Both the position numbers and the translations under genes were made by a program. From JBPCIX01 sp051005875 (GTDB taxonomy: Bacteria > Actinomycetota > CADDZG01 > JAHWKV01), in assembly GCA_051005875.1 (NCBI GenBank), contig JBPCIX010000068.1, forward strand, positions 1-35,990: a stretch of 35,990 nucleotides of DNA, given 5' to 3'. Each line of letters starts with the position of its first letter. Positions within the stretch are counted from its first letter, which is position 1. The notes under the pieces were generated by a model. The model had not been told where the DNA came from. It worked only from the letters and a program-made list of their open reading frames with translations, and did not search any database. Of the stretch, positions 1 to 8,221 are shown piece by piece.

Positions 1-2141
1 CCAACGAAAAGGCCCAATACGGATCGATGGCCAGAGCCGTCCAGTAATACTTCTTGCCGTCGACCAGCGCACCCGCCGGCACCGTCCAGCTGGAGTTTGG
101 AGCCACCAGCCAGCCCGAGTCGCTGGTTGAGCCGGAAAGCCCGTCCGTAGCCTCAGAAATGCGGATGTAGTACAAAATCGCATCATTATCCGCGTCGGTC
201 GAGGGATTCAACGACAAGGTGGGCGTCAAGGTTCCGAGTATCTGGCCGTCTGTCGGCGCCTGCGGGGAGGCCTGAGTGGGCGGAGAGTTTTGAGTGTGGA
301 AGCTCCACCAGGCGCTCGGATTCCCGACATCGTAGTTGTCATACGAATAGCTCAACCAGTAATAAGTGGTGTTCCAGTTGAGGAGGCCGGCAGGAACGGT
401 GACCCGGTCCGAGCCGATCCAGTCGGAGCTATAGACGCAGGTGTTCCCGTCCATTTGTGTGCAAACCAGGAAATAGTGGCTGAGAGCGTCGCCGTCTGGG
501 TCTGAACCCGAGACTCTTAGCTCTGGGGTCACACTGTGGACGTTGGCGCCGTTTCCAGGCGCCACCAGGACATCGGCGTTTGGAGTGGTGTTGTAGTCAA
601 TCGCCAGAAACGACTGAGAGCCGTCGGTGTTCTCGTTGGCGGCGAGTTTTTTCCAGTTGGCCGTGCCGCCACCGAAGGTGTCCATGGTGATGCCAGAGTT
701 TTGCCAGGAGCCGTTGGTCCAGTTGGTCACCCAGCCGGTGATGTCTTTGCTGTCCCAGGTGTTGCGAGCGGCGTAGCCGTCAAAGACCTCCGGTCCTGCG
801 CCCGGCTGGTTGTTCCAGGTGAGATTGCCAGACCACCAGCAGCAGTGGGCTCTGATCAACCGGTAAAGGGTGGGCGTGCTGGAATAGTAGGCCCACATGA
901 AGTAGCCCCACCAATCCGCGTTCAAAATGCGCTTGCCGTTCAAGAAGCTGAGATCGTAGAAAAGATAGTCCCAGTTCGTTCCCGTCGAGGCGTCGTAATA
1001 GCCGAGCTTGTCTTCGTAGCGCCCAAGCGTGCTGTTCCAAACGTTGTCGAAGGTGCTGTTGGGGTAGGCGTCGGAAACATAAGCGTCCAGGCCGCCTCCG
1101 AGACGCCCGGCTCCCCAGTAATTGAAAGACGGATCAAGGTACACCGGATACTTGCGGGCTGGGTCCGCAAGCCACGCCGAATCTCCGGACACGTCGACGG
1201 TCCACCCCTCGGTCCCATGAGAAAGAGCAAGGCTGGCCGGGCCGTAGACGGGCTCGTTGGATTTGTCGTCTACGTTGGAGTCCCACATCCTGGCCGCCGG
1301 AATGATAAACACCGGCTTGTCTGACGGCCCGTAAAGGCCGATGCCGCCATTTGGCTCCTGGCGAGGAGTAAGGTCGCCTGGATCAAGCGTAAAACTGAAA
1401 TTGCCGCCAGCAGCGTCAACCGGCTTTTTGTGCAGGAGCAAGGTCTCCTTGACCGTTGTCTTGGCTACCCGGTAGCTGAGGTCAACACCGGGGCGAACCT
1501 GCGGATAGGTGATTTCCTGGCCGACCGCAGCTCCGGGGACGCCGGCCGAGTCCTTGAGCGACATTGTCACTTTGTGTCCGTCCGCTTCAAGGCTTGCAAG
1601 TTCCGGCGATGAGGCGGTCAAGGAAAAGCGGGCAGTGAAGGGTCCTGCGGCGTTTTTGAACCCGCCGGCGTCGGGGACGAGCTTGGGGTCGATATCGTTC
1701 CATTTGCCCCCGGCGTCTTTGAAGTGGACGGCCGAGCCGTAGACCTTTGCGGTTTTGGTGCCGTCGAGGTTCTCGAACACTTTGGCGTTTGGGGTTCTCT
1801 CCGCCACCAACTCCTTGCTTTTGCCTTCCACAAAATGAGACGCCTTTCCGCCTGCCTTGGGGGCAGGGGGCTTGAATTCGGGAACGGCTTTAGGCTGGAC
1901 TTGCTTGGCGTTCAAGTTGGCAAGGTCTTTGCCCGGAACCAGCGTCTTGGTCTGTGCCGGGAAGGGTGAACTTCTCATTTGCTGGCTGAGGAGACGCCGG
2001 AGTCTCTGGGGACACCATCGGCGGAACGGGGCGTTTAAGGTTTGGAGCCTCTAAGGCTTGCCCTGCGTTGACGAAACCGGCCTCGGTAAGCATGGTCAAC
2101 GCCACGAGAACGGCTACTACGGTGAACGCACGGAATTTCAC
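1..2141 (-). CDS. Secreted DNRLRE-domain surface protein, 3'-truncated and apparently frameshifted
   Basis: The gene runs off the left edge. A GTG start at 2141 follows a GGGGAGAGG ribosome site and opens a signal peptide (MKFRAFTVVAVLVAL...), then a Pro-rich linker. That frame stops at 1890, but a second frame, open from about 2050 to base 1, continues with a long protein, so a 1-nt indel is likely near 1955-1967, where the plus strand has GGG/GAAGGG runs. Removing one C (minus strand) from a CCC run joins the frames smoothly. The body (roughly 650 residues) has a DNRLRE-like segment around 700-1150, with Trp-rich strands such as LTWNNQPGAG, and then fibronectin-like repeats with YYW motifs toward the C-terminus. 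This architecture is common at the N-terminus of actinobacterial RHS/YD-repeat and wall-associated proteins; the C-terminal part is outside the window. Exact function unknown. A pseudogene or an assembly error are both possible. Confidence 0.72.
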
Positions 2142-3000
2142 TGGATGCCCTCTCCCCATTGGTCCCGGCGAATCCACCAGGAGCCAAAATTAATAAATGT
2201 TTTTGCTTCAGTTATATAAACGCTCGTATTGTTGGCTTAGTTGAACTGAGCGCCCTCAACGGGGAGCGCCTTCATCCCTAATCGGACGAAAAGACCACAG
2301 ACTTGAATGAAGAAGGGATTCTTTGGCGGAGGGCTGCTGGATTGTTTGGCGAAATTCCCTTTTTAGTGCTGGATTGTTTGACGGCTCACAGATAAAGTAA
2401 TTGAACGGCTCGCTGCTCTCCCGACGGCAAGGGCAGGGACTGCGCCGGCTCCCCTCACAGCCATCGTGATCGTTGCCGGCATTAAAGTCGCCTCCACGGC
2501 CGTCACCGCCGAGGGGTCTCTGCGTAAAGCCTGGCGTGAGCGAAAAGGTGGTGGTCCCACTCCCCTGCTGCTGCTGGCGGACGACCCGGCTCGGAACGGT
2601 TCGATTCTTGCTCTAGGGGTTGCCGACGCAAATGGGCCCGCCCGTGGCCGCACCGTTGAAACCAATTACCGAGGACGATGTGGGAGTCGTTTACTGGATG
2701 GCTGTGCTGCCTCCTGGCGACATTTGAAGAACCCACTAAGCAGTCGAGCTAATCCGCCCCTAACAGCCGGAATCCATGACTACTGAACGGACAGCGAAGA
2801 GAAGGGCGCCTGGAGAGCCGGCGGGGGGAACGTACCCTGAATTTGTTTTAAGGGAGATCAGGGTGGAGGCCAACCCCCCAGGCAACTGTGAGTGTAACGA
2901 AAGCCGCTGGACTTTTGCAAACCTCGAGATGGTTGCCGGTCGGGGCAATCTCAGCGACTGCAGACTAGGATTTAGGCCACATTAAACGGGAGGACTCGGC
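2142..3000. other. Gene-poor intergenic region (about 860 bp)
   Basis: No convincing coding region was found. Several short open frames lie here on both strands, but none has a recognisable domain or a good ribosome site. Near 2190-2220 there is an AT-rich stretch that, on the minus strand, contains TATATAA and could be the promoter of the DNRLRE gene. Two copies of a 14-bp direct repeat (TGCTGGATTGTTTG) occur at 2335 and 2367. A 31-codon frame from ATG 2631 (MGPPVAAPLKPITEDD...) reads somewhat protein-like but has a stop just upstream and no support. The last 15 bases hold the ribosome site GGGAGGA of the next gene. Confidence 0.6.
2335..2380. repeat. Short direct repeat, 14 bp x2
   Basis: TGCTGGATTGTTTG occurs at 2335-2348 and again at 2367-2380, a period of 32 bp, with partial similarity continuing for a few bases on each side. 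No adjacent gene explains it. It could be a remnant of a mobile element or a protein-binding repeat; the sequence does not decide. Confidence 0.6.
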
Positions 3001-3462
3001 ATGCGTGGCTCTTGCAAGAACAAGGGGCGTCAATGGATTCCGGCGATCGCTATCTTTGCGCTGGCTGCAACCGCCTGCGGTTCAGCCGAGAATCCTGTCA
3101 TTGTTCCTGATCCAAGCCAGAGCGTTAAGTCCGAAGAACACATCAACGTCGGCGGAGCCGATGTGATCGTGAAGGGCCGGACCTCGATTCAAACCAGTTC
3201 GGTCAGCCTTGAAGTTGACGACGACTATTTCAAGCCGAACATCTTGAGCGGCAGCCCCGGAACCACAGTTACGGCAAACCTGAAAAGCGAGGGCCAGCGC
3301 AAGCACAATTTTTCACTTGCCGAACAGGGAATAGATCAAGACATTGTGCCCGGCGCTTCAACGTCGGTCAGCTTTACTTTCCCCCAATCGGGCACACTTG
3401 TTTTCTTCTGCAAATATCACCGCGAGTCGTCGGCCATGTTGGGTGAACTAGAAGCCCTTTAA
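3001..3462 (+). CDS. Cupredoxin-like lipoprotein (type I copper protein)
   Basis: Predicted lipid-anchored extracytoplasmic copper protein of 153 residues. It has a signal peptide with lipobox LAATAC (lipidated Cys26), a Ser/Thr-rich linker, then a plastocyanin/azurin-like domain from about residue 65 to the end. Candidate type I copper ligands are His102 (in KHNFS), Cys137, His140 and Met146 (FFCKYHRESSAM, a C-x2-H-x5-M spacing). The ATG is preceded by GGGAGGA at good spacing. The gene lies 26 bp upstream of a membrane molybdopterin oxidoreductase, so the two are probably co-transcribed and this protein is a plausible electron acceptor or donor for it. That partnership is inferred from position only. 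The physiological substrate is unknown. Confidence 0.85.
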   Translation: MRGSCKNKGRQWIPAIAIFALAATACGSAENPVIVPDPSQSVKSEEHINVGGADVIVKGRTSIQTSSVSLEVDDDYFKPNILSGSPGTTVTANLKSEGQRKHNFSLAEQGIDQDIVPGASTSVSFTFPQSGTLVFFCKYHRESSAMLGELEAL

Positions 3463-3488
3463 CTTTAAGCGGCGTCTATCCTTTAATC

Positions 3489-5093
3489 GTGACTTTAGTT
3501 GCACTTAAGGAATGGATAGGCGCTCGCTGGGACCGAAGGGCTTTTCTTAAAGGCGCTTGGGGGGCGGCACTGGCTATGGGAGTCATTTACGCCATAGCGC
3601 TCGTTGTTCCCGCGGTCACTTATCCACCCTCACGCCTCGCTGACCTCATTCGCAACTACACGCCGGGGGGCCTCGCCACAAAAGCCATCGAGGCGGGCGT
3701 GCGCATAGCTCATCTAACGGGACTCAAGTTTGTGGAACATGCAGCACTAAGGGGCCTAGCGATTTTTTCGCAGTTGCTCACCGTTGTTCTCGGCGGCTTG
3801 ACCGCCATTGCGATTGCAAGGGGCACAACGCCGGTCAACAAATCCCGGCGCGGGTTGGGCGCGGGCTTATTCGTCCTGGCCGGCGCCTGTGTTCTCGCCC
3901 TAACCGGCGGACAGGGCCTGGGGGCAATAACGCTGTTTACCTACACCGCGGCGGCTTTCATTTTTGCTGGCACAGCCACTCCTGGTTCCATTTTCAGCGT
4001 AATTGACCCCAAAGTGGGTGAAGGCGAGACCCCTCTCGATGCGCTACGGCGATCGCGCCGGCGGTTCCTAAGGCGCGGGGCAGCAGCCACCGGGGGCCTG
4101 CTGGTGGCCGGGGCTGTAGTAAAAAAGATGACCGGAAGTTCAAAACCGGTACCGATCGTTGCAGCCGACGAGAAATATAAAGGCCCAGGCCCGGACCCTG
4201 ACTTCAAGAACATCCCCGGACTTACCCCTGAAATAACTCACACCGACGATTTCTACAACGTCGATATCGACATCACCAAGCCGGCGGTGGACCACCGGCG
4301 TTGGAAACTTGAGATCAAGGGCCTGGTTGATAATCCCTTTGCCCTAACCTTCCCTCAACTTCAAAACGATTTCAATGTCGTCGAAATGGCATCGACTCTT
4401 TCTTGCATATCAAACGAGGTCGGCGGCGACCTAATTTCCACAACTGTTTGGCGGGGAATCAGACTCAAGGATGTCCTAGCCAAAGCCGGCGTGAACCTAG
4501 CGGCGGTTGAACTGATCTTTCGTAGCGTCGACGGATATTCGGATTCCATTCCTCTAAGCAAGGGCCTTGAAGACGACACCCTCATCGCGTTCGGAATGAA
4601 CGGCGAGGCATTGCACCGAGACCACGGGTTTCCGGCGAGAATGGTAATCCCCGAGGTGTACGGGATGAAGAACGTAAAGTGGCTGACAAGCATTGAAGTC
4701 GCCGACAGCAACTACGAAGGCTACTGGCAAAAACGCGGCTGGAGCGATGTTGCAACAGTTAAGACTCAGTCCCGGATCGATCTCCCCTCGCCGAACAGCT
4801 CTGTGCCTGCCCAGTCAATGATCGCAGGAATCGCTTGGGCAGGCGCCCGGGGAATTTCCGAGGTTGAAATTTCCCAGGACGCGGGTAAGACGTGGAGACC
4901 GGCGGTCTTGAAGCGAGAGCTTTCCAAAAACGCCTGGCGGCTTTGGGCAACTGAAATGACGAGCGGCAAGGGCACCCACCGAATAAAGGTCCGGGCCACC
5001 GACGGAAAAGGCGACACTCAAGGCGCCCGTAGCACCCGAACCCATCCCGACGGGGCCTCCGGCCTCGACGAAGTGACGGTAACCGTCACTTGA
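3489..5093 (+). CDS. Membrane-anchored molybdopterin oxidoreductase (sulfite oxidase family)
   Basis: 534 residues. The N-terminal third has four hydrophobic segments (about 24-45, 88-109, 123-140, 144-165). An internal twin-arginine-like sequence follows (RRSRRRFLRRG, about 188-198) with a fifth hydrophobic stretch at about 196-212. The sulfite-oxidase-type Moco domain spans about 250-420; Cys306 in STLSCISNEVGG is the expected molybdenum ligand, and GYSDSIPL and HGFPARMVIPEVYGMKNVKW are family motifs. A Mo-co dimerisation domain follows (about 440-530). The layout matches dual Sec/Tat-targeted membrane proteins: Sec inserts the early helices and Tat exports the folded cofactor domain. The GTG start at 3489 has no clear ribosome site, and translation may be coupled to the upstream cupredoxin gene. 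The substrate (sulfite, sulfoxide or other) cannot be assigned. Confidence 0.9.
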   Translation: MTLVALKEWIGARWDRRAFLKGAWGAALAMGVIYAIALVVPAVTYPPSRLADLIRNYTPGGLATKAIEAGVRIAHLTGLKFVEHAALRGLAIFSQLLTVVLGGLTAIAIARGTTPVNKSRRGLGAGLFVLAGACVLALTGGQGLGAITLFTYTAAAFIFAGTATPGSIFSVIDPKVGEGETPLDALRRSRRRFLRRGAAATGGLLVAGAVVKKMTGSSKPVPIVAADEKYKGPGPDPDFKNIPGLTPEITHTDDFYNVDIDITKPAVDHRRWKLEIKGLVDNPFALTFPQLQNDFNVVEMASTLSCISNEVGGDLISTTVWRGIRLKDVLAKAGVNLAAVELIFRSVDGYSDSIPLSKGLEDDTLIAFGMNGEALHRDHGFPARMVIPEVYGMKNVKWLTSIEVADSNYEGYWQKRGWSDVATVKTQSRIDLPSPNSSVPAQSMIAGIAWAGARGISEVEISQDAGKTWRPAVLKRELSKNAWRLWATEMTSGKGTHRIKVRATDGKGDTQGARSTRTHPDGASGLDEVTVTVT

Positions 5094-5110
5094 TCCACTA
5101 CAATTGACTT

Positions 5111-5413
5111 ATGCCTACAGCTGAAGAAGTAACCGAAGCCCTAAAAGTAGTTCACGATCCCGAGATCGGGATCAACATAGTTGACCTCGGGTTAATCTAT
5201 GAAGTTGAGATTGGCGAAACGGGGGACGCAAGAATTCTCTACACGCTGACTTCCGCAGGATGCCCTGCGGGCGCTCAGATCGACGGGGACATTAAGCAGG
5301 CCGTTTCTGACGTCGAAGGCATTGCAAGCGTTGAAACGGAAGTAACGCTCCAGCCCCCGTGGGGGCCCGAGAAAATGAGCGAACTAGCAAGGTCGGCTTT
5401 AGGCTTTTTCTAG
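5111..5413 (+). CDS. Metal-sulfur cluster assembly factor (DUF59/MIP18, SufT-like)
   Basis: A 100-residue protein of the DUF59/MIP18 family, which helps mature Fe-S proteins (SufT, and PaaD in phenylacetate gene clusters). Diagnostic features are DPEIGINIVDLGLIY near residues 17-31, TSAGCPAG with the conserved Cys near residue 55, and the C-terminal LQPPWGPEKMSE segment. It is essentially the whole single-domain family length. It starts 18 bp after the molybdoenzyme stop, so it may belong to that operon, or be read into the thiamine cluster 80 bp downstream. No suf genes are in the window, so the assignment to the SUF pathway is by family only. Confidence 0.9.
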   Translation: MPTAEEVTEALKVVHDPEIGINIVDLGLIYEVEIGETGDARILYTLTSAGCPAGAQIDGDIKQAVSDVEGIASVETEVTLQPPWGPEKMSELARSALGFF

Positions 5414-5432
5414 GCTCGTTGGTCGGGCCTCA

Positions 5433-5482
5433 CCCCCGGTCTTAGCCCCGGTCTTAGCCCGGTCTTAGCCCCTGGTCTTACC
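5433..5482 (+). repeat. Tandem repeat, about 12 bp x4
   Basis: Four head-to-tail copies of a unit close to GCCCCGGTCTTA (variants GCCCGGTCTTA and GCCCCTGGTCTTA) fill most of the 79-bp gap between the SufT-like gene and thiE. Unit length drifts by one base, as expected for slippage outside coding sequence. The repeats end about 10 bp upstream of the thiE ATG, so they lie in its 5' leader. Confidence 0.85.
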
Positions 5483-5492
5483 CTATGTTCGT

Positions 5493-6125
5493 ATGATTAA
5501 TGCAATTGCTTTGAAGAAGTCTCTTTTGTACTTGGTCACGCCGGCGAGGCCCAAGGCGGGGGAACTGGCCGGCCTGCTTCCCCGGGTGCTGGAGGCTGGA
5601 GTTGATGTAGTCCAGCTTCGGGAAAAGACCATGGAGGCTGGACCATTGCTTCGTTACTGCGAAGTAGCCCGAAAGGCCACATCTGAATTCAACGCGATCT
5701 TTATTGTTAACGATCGGGTTGATGTGGCCGTTGCCGCCGGCGCCGATGGCGTTCATTTAGGCCAGGATGATCTTTCTGTCAGCCAAGCGAGGGCACTGAT
5801 GGGCAGCGAGGCGCTGATAGGGCTCTCAACGCATTCCAAGGAGCACGTGCTCGCAGGAAATGTGTCCGGGGCCGATTACATCGCCGTAGGGCCTGTCTAT
5901 GAAACCCCAACTAAGCCGGGCCGGCCCGCCGTTGGCCTGGAATTGCCGGCCTATGCCGCCCAAAACTGTCAGATCCCTTGGTTCGCCATCGGCGGCATCG
6001 ACCCGACCACCCTGCCGTGGGTTCTTGAAGCAGGCGCCAAAAGGGTTGCCGTTCTGAGGGCGGTAACGCAGGCCGATTCTCCAGCAGCCGTAGTCCGCGA
6101 GATAAAGGCGTTGTTGCTTGGCTGA
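5493..6125 (+). CDS. thiE: Thiamine-phosphate synthase ThiE
   Basis: Couples HMP-pyrophosphate and thiazole phosphate to give thiamine phosphate in the cytoplasm. This is a 210-residue TIM barrel with family motifs in order: QLREK (41-45), IVNDRVD (71-77), GVHLGQDDL (86-94), GLSTHS (about 110-115), GPVYETPTKPG (133-143) and the phosphate-binding AIGGI near residue 166. The ATG at 5493 gives a normal family N-terminus. It is the first gene of thiE-thiO-thiS-thiG; its 3' end overlaps the next start by 8 bases. No TPP riboswitch is visible in the short leader, which is instead occupied by tandem repeats. Confidence 0.95.
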   Translation: MINAIALKKSLLYLVTPARPKAGELAGLLPRVLEAGVDVVQLREKTMEAGPLLRYCEVARKATSEFNAIFIVNDRVDVAVAAGADGVHLGQDDLSVSQARALMGSEALIGLSTHSKEHVLAGNVSGADYIAVGPVYETPTKPGRPAVGLELPAYAAQNCQIPWFAIGGIDPTTLPWVLEAGAKRVAVLRAVTQADSPAAVVREIKALLLG

Positions 6126-7236
6126 GATTTATGACTGCATCATTGCCGGCGCTGGGATCATTGGGCTTAGCACCGCTTGGCGCGTGGCGCAGCTTGGGTG
6201 CAGTGTGCTTGTTGTTGATTCTGCACCGAAACGTGGGGCCTCGTGGGTTGCTGCGGGGATGCTCGCGCCCGTCACTGAGGCCGCCTTTGGCGAGGAAAAG
6301 CTGCTCAGCCTAAGTCTGCTCAGTGCAAGCCTCTACCCGGCCTTCCTGAACGAACTGACGGGGGCTACCGGCATGAACCTGGACTCGGGGGTTGCCGGGA
6401 CCCTGTTCGTGGCTCTCGATCGGGATCAAGCCGAGGCCCTGAAGCGCCTGTTCGAGTTTCAAACCTCGCTCGGACTGGCAACCCAATGGCTGGGAGCTTC
6501 CCGGTGCCGGGAAATGGAACCGTCACTGCACCCAAGCGCTCAGGCCGCAATCCTAGCGGCCGAAGACAAGGCGGTGGACCCTCGGCTGTTGCTTGAGGCC
6601 TTGGCCAAAGCTCTGGCCGGTTGCGACGGCGAGGTTCGATACGGATCAAGAGTTGTGGCCATGAGCGGCGGCGACAACCCTGCGGTTGACCTCGAAGGCG
6701 GTGACCACATCAGGGCGCGATCAATTGTGCTTTCTGCCGGATGCTGGAGCGGAACCATCGCGGGCGTGCCGGAAGAGGTTACAAAAGCCATCAGGCCGGT
6801 AAAGGGACAGATCGTCAGGCTGCGATCCCGGGCCGGCGAGCCTAGATTGCTCAGCCATGTCATCAGAACGGAAGAGGTTTACCTGGTTTCGCGGCCGAGC
6901 GGGGAGATTGCCGTCGGCGCAACGGTTGAAGAGAAAGGATACGACCGCTCACTGACCGCAGGCTCTATTCTAGAGCTGTTGAAATCCGCCGATGAAGTGG
7001 CACCGGGTATTCGAGAGATGGAATTCTTCGAAGCATCGGCGGGGCTTCGGCCCGGCACTCCCGATAACGCCCCCATACTTGGGCCAACGTCGGTGAAAGG
7101 CGTAATTGCTGCAACCGGCCACTTTAGAAACGGCGTGCTGCTGGCGCCGGTGACTGCCGCCGCCATTGCAACTCTAGTGGCGAAGGGCGACACTCCGCCG
7201 GAGATTGACGGCTTTTCGAGCGCCCGATTTACATGA
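6118..7236 (+). CDS. thiO: Glycine oxidase ThiO (FAD-dependent)
   Basis: Oxidises glycine to the imine (dehydroglycine) used by ThiG to build the thiazole ring. The 372-residue protein begins at TTG 6118 inside the thiE tail, giving an intact ADP-binding fold with GAGIIG at 11-16 and an acidic end of strand 2 (VLVVD). The DAO domain ends with GLRPGTPDNAPILGP and GHFRNGVLLAP, which are typical ThiO sequences. Its stop overlaps the thiS start as ATGA, so the operon is translationally coupled. The TTG start is inferred from the position of the nucleotide-binding motif. Confidence 0.95.
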   Translation: MAEIYDCIIAGAGIIGLSTAWRVAQLGCSVLVVDSAPKRGASWVAAGMLAPVTEAAFGEEKLLSLSLLSASLYPAFLNELTGATGMNLDSGVAGTLFVALDRDQAEALKRLFEFQTSLGLATQWLGASRCREMEPSLHPSAQAAILAAEDKAVDPRLLLEALAKALAGCDGEVRYGSRVVAMSGGDNPAVDLEGGDHIRARSIVLSAGCWSGTIAGVPEEVTKAIRPVKGQIVRLRSRAGEPRLLSHVIRTEEVYLVSRPSGEIAVGATVEEKGYDRSLTAGSILELLKSADEVAPGIREMEFFEASAGLRPGTPDNAPILGPTSVKGVIAATGHFRNGVLLAPVTAAAIATLVAKGDTPPEIDGFSSARFT

Positions 7237-7442
7237 ATATCTTCCTGAACGGCGAAGCCCGCCAGGTAACGGATTCAGCCTTCTTGGCAGAGGCCTTGAC
7301 GCTGGCAGGAATCGACGACTCACGGGGAATAGCGGTAGCCCTGGACGGCAACGTGATCCCCTCGTCCGACTGGTCAAGCACCCGGCTTAACGATGGCGCT
7401 AAGTTAGAGGTCCTAAGAGCCGTACAAGGGGGCTGCAGCTGA
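7233..7442 (+). CDS. thiS: Sulfur carrier protein ThiS with Gly-Gly-Cys-Ser tail
   Basis: A small ubiquitin-fold protein (69 residues) that carries thiocarboxylate sulfur to ThiG. It has the normal ThiS N-terminal strand (MNIFLNGEARQV), the GIAVALDGNVIPSSDW segment and the terminal LEVLRAVQGG. The chain does not stop at the diglycine: two more codons give VQGGCS before TGA 7440-7442. Family members normally end in GG because the terminal glycine is adenylated and thiolated. A Cys-Ser extension would need removal, as happens for QbsE-like carriers cut by JAMM proteases; no such protease gene is nearby. The start overlaps thiO as ATGA. Confidence 0.93.
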   Translation: MNIFLNGEARQVTDSAFLAEALTLAGIDDSRGIAVALDGNVIPSSDWSSTRLNDGAKLEVLRAVQGGCS

Positions 7443-8221
7443 ACCAGAATCGTAAGTTTGAGTTCGGGGGCCGAGTCTTTCAATCGCGCCTCATCTTGGG
7501 AACGGGAGGATTCACCAGCCTTCAAACGTTGGAAGCAGCGCTGGCTGAGAGCCGGGCCGAGGTCGTCACAGTTGCAATGCGGCGCGTGGATCCATTGTCG
7601 AAGGGCTCGATGCTCGACGTAATCCGGGCAGCCGGTTGCGAGTTGCTTCCCAATACGGCCGGCTGCTTCACGGCTCGGGATGCCATCTTGACCGCAAAAC
7701 TTGCGAGAGAAGCCCTAGAAACAAACTGGGTGAAGCTTGAAGTCATCGGTGACGACAAGACCCTCTTCCCCGATGGACCAGAATTGTTGAAGGCGGCAGA
7801 AGAGCTGGTTGACCAGGGGTTCACGGTCTTTGCGTATACCAACGACGATCCAATTCTTGCCGCGAGACTAGAGAGCGCCGGCTGCGCCGCGGTTATGCCG
7901 CTGGGCTCCCCCATCGGCAGCGGCGCCGGAATTCGCAACCCATACAATCTTTCGATAATCACCGGCAACGCCGGCGTTCCGGTGATTCTTGACGCCGGAA
8001 TAGGCACTGCGTCCGATGCCGCCAAAGCGATGGAGTTGGGTTGTGACGGCGTGCTTATAGCCAGCGCCGTTTCCAGGGCCCAAGACCCTGCGGCCATGGC
8101 CAGAGCAATGCGCCTGGCTGTGGAGGCCGGCCGCTTGGCCTTTGAATCGGGTCGGATCCCGGAAAGACTCTATGCCAGGCCATCGACCCCCATGCAAGGC
8201 ATGCCCGATCTAGCGCCCTGA
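7439..8221 (+). CDS. thiG: Thiazole synthase ThiG, probable CTG start
   Basis: Condenses DXP, ThiS-thiocarboxylate and dehydroglycine to the thiazole phosphate. Family sequence runs from FEFGGRVFQSRLILGTGGF through VTVAMRRVD, the Schiff-base lysine in VKLEV (about Lys99) and MPLGSPIGSGAGIRNP to the IASAVSRAQDP phosphate site. The conserved N-terminal strand lies upstream of the first in-frame ATG/GTG/TTG codon (TTG 7496, inside LILGTG). Upstream the frame is open only back to 7403 and contains no canonical start. CTG 7439 overlaps the thiS stop as CTGA, exactly where ATGA would be expected, and AAGGGGG lies about 6 bases before it. This gives 260 residues, the usual family length. The terminal codons and TGA lie in a dispersed repeat. 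Confidence 0.93.
   Translation: MNQNRKFEFGGRVFQSRLILGTGGFTSLQTLEAALAESRAEVVTVAMRRVDPLSKGSMLDVIRAAGCELLPNTAGCFTARDAILTAKLAREALETNWVKLEVIGDDKTLFPDGPELLKAAEELVDQGFTVFAYTNDDPILAARLESAGCAAVMPLGSPIGSGAGIRNPYNLSIITGNAGVPVILDAGIGTASDAAKAMELGCDGVLIASAVSRAQDPAAMARAMRLAVEAGRLAFESGRIPERLYARPSTPMQGMPDLAP

Noticed and set aside
536..1324. 262-codon open frame on the plus strand
   Set aside because: It lies opposite the DNRLRE gene, has no domain, and its composition is that of a reverse-complement shadow; the minus frame gives recognisable protein.
2631..2726. 31-codon frame from ATG 2631
   Set aside because: Protein-like ending but a stop directly upstream, no ribosome site and no homology I recognise.
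2776..2985. 69-codon frame ahead of the cupredoxin gene
   Set aside because: No ribosome site, no domain and no conservation evidence; probably leader sequence.
5433..5482. CRISPR array
   Set aside because: Units are about 12 bp, adjacent without spacers, and there are no cas genes; simple tandem repeat.
5414..5492. TPP riboswitch before thiE
   Set aside because: The gap is too short and made of tandem repeats; no aptamer motifs.
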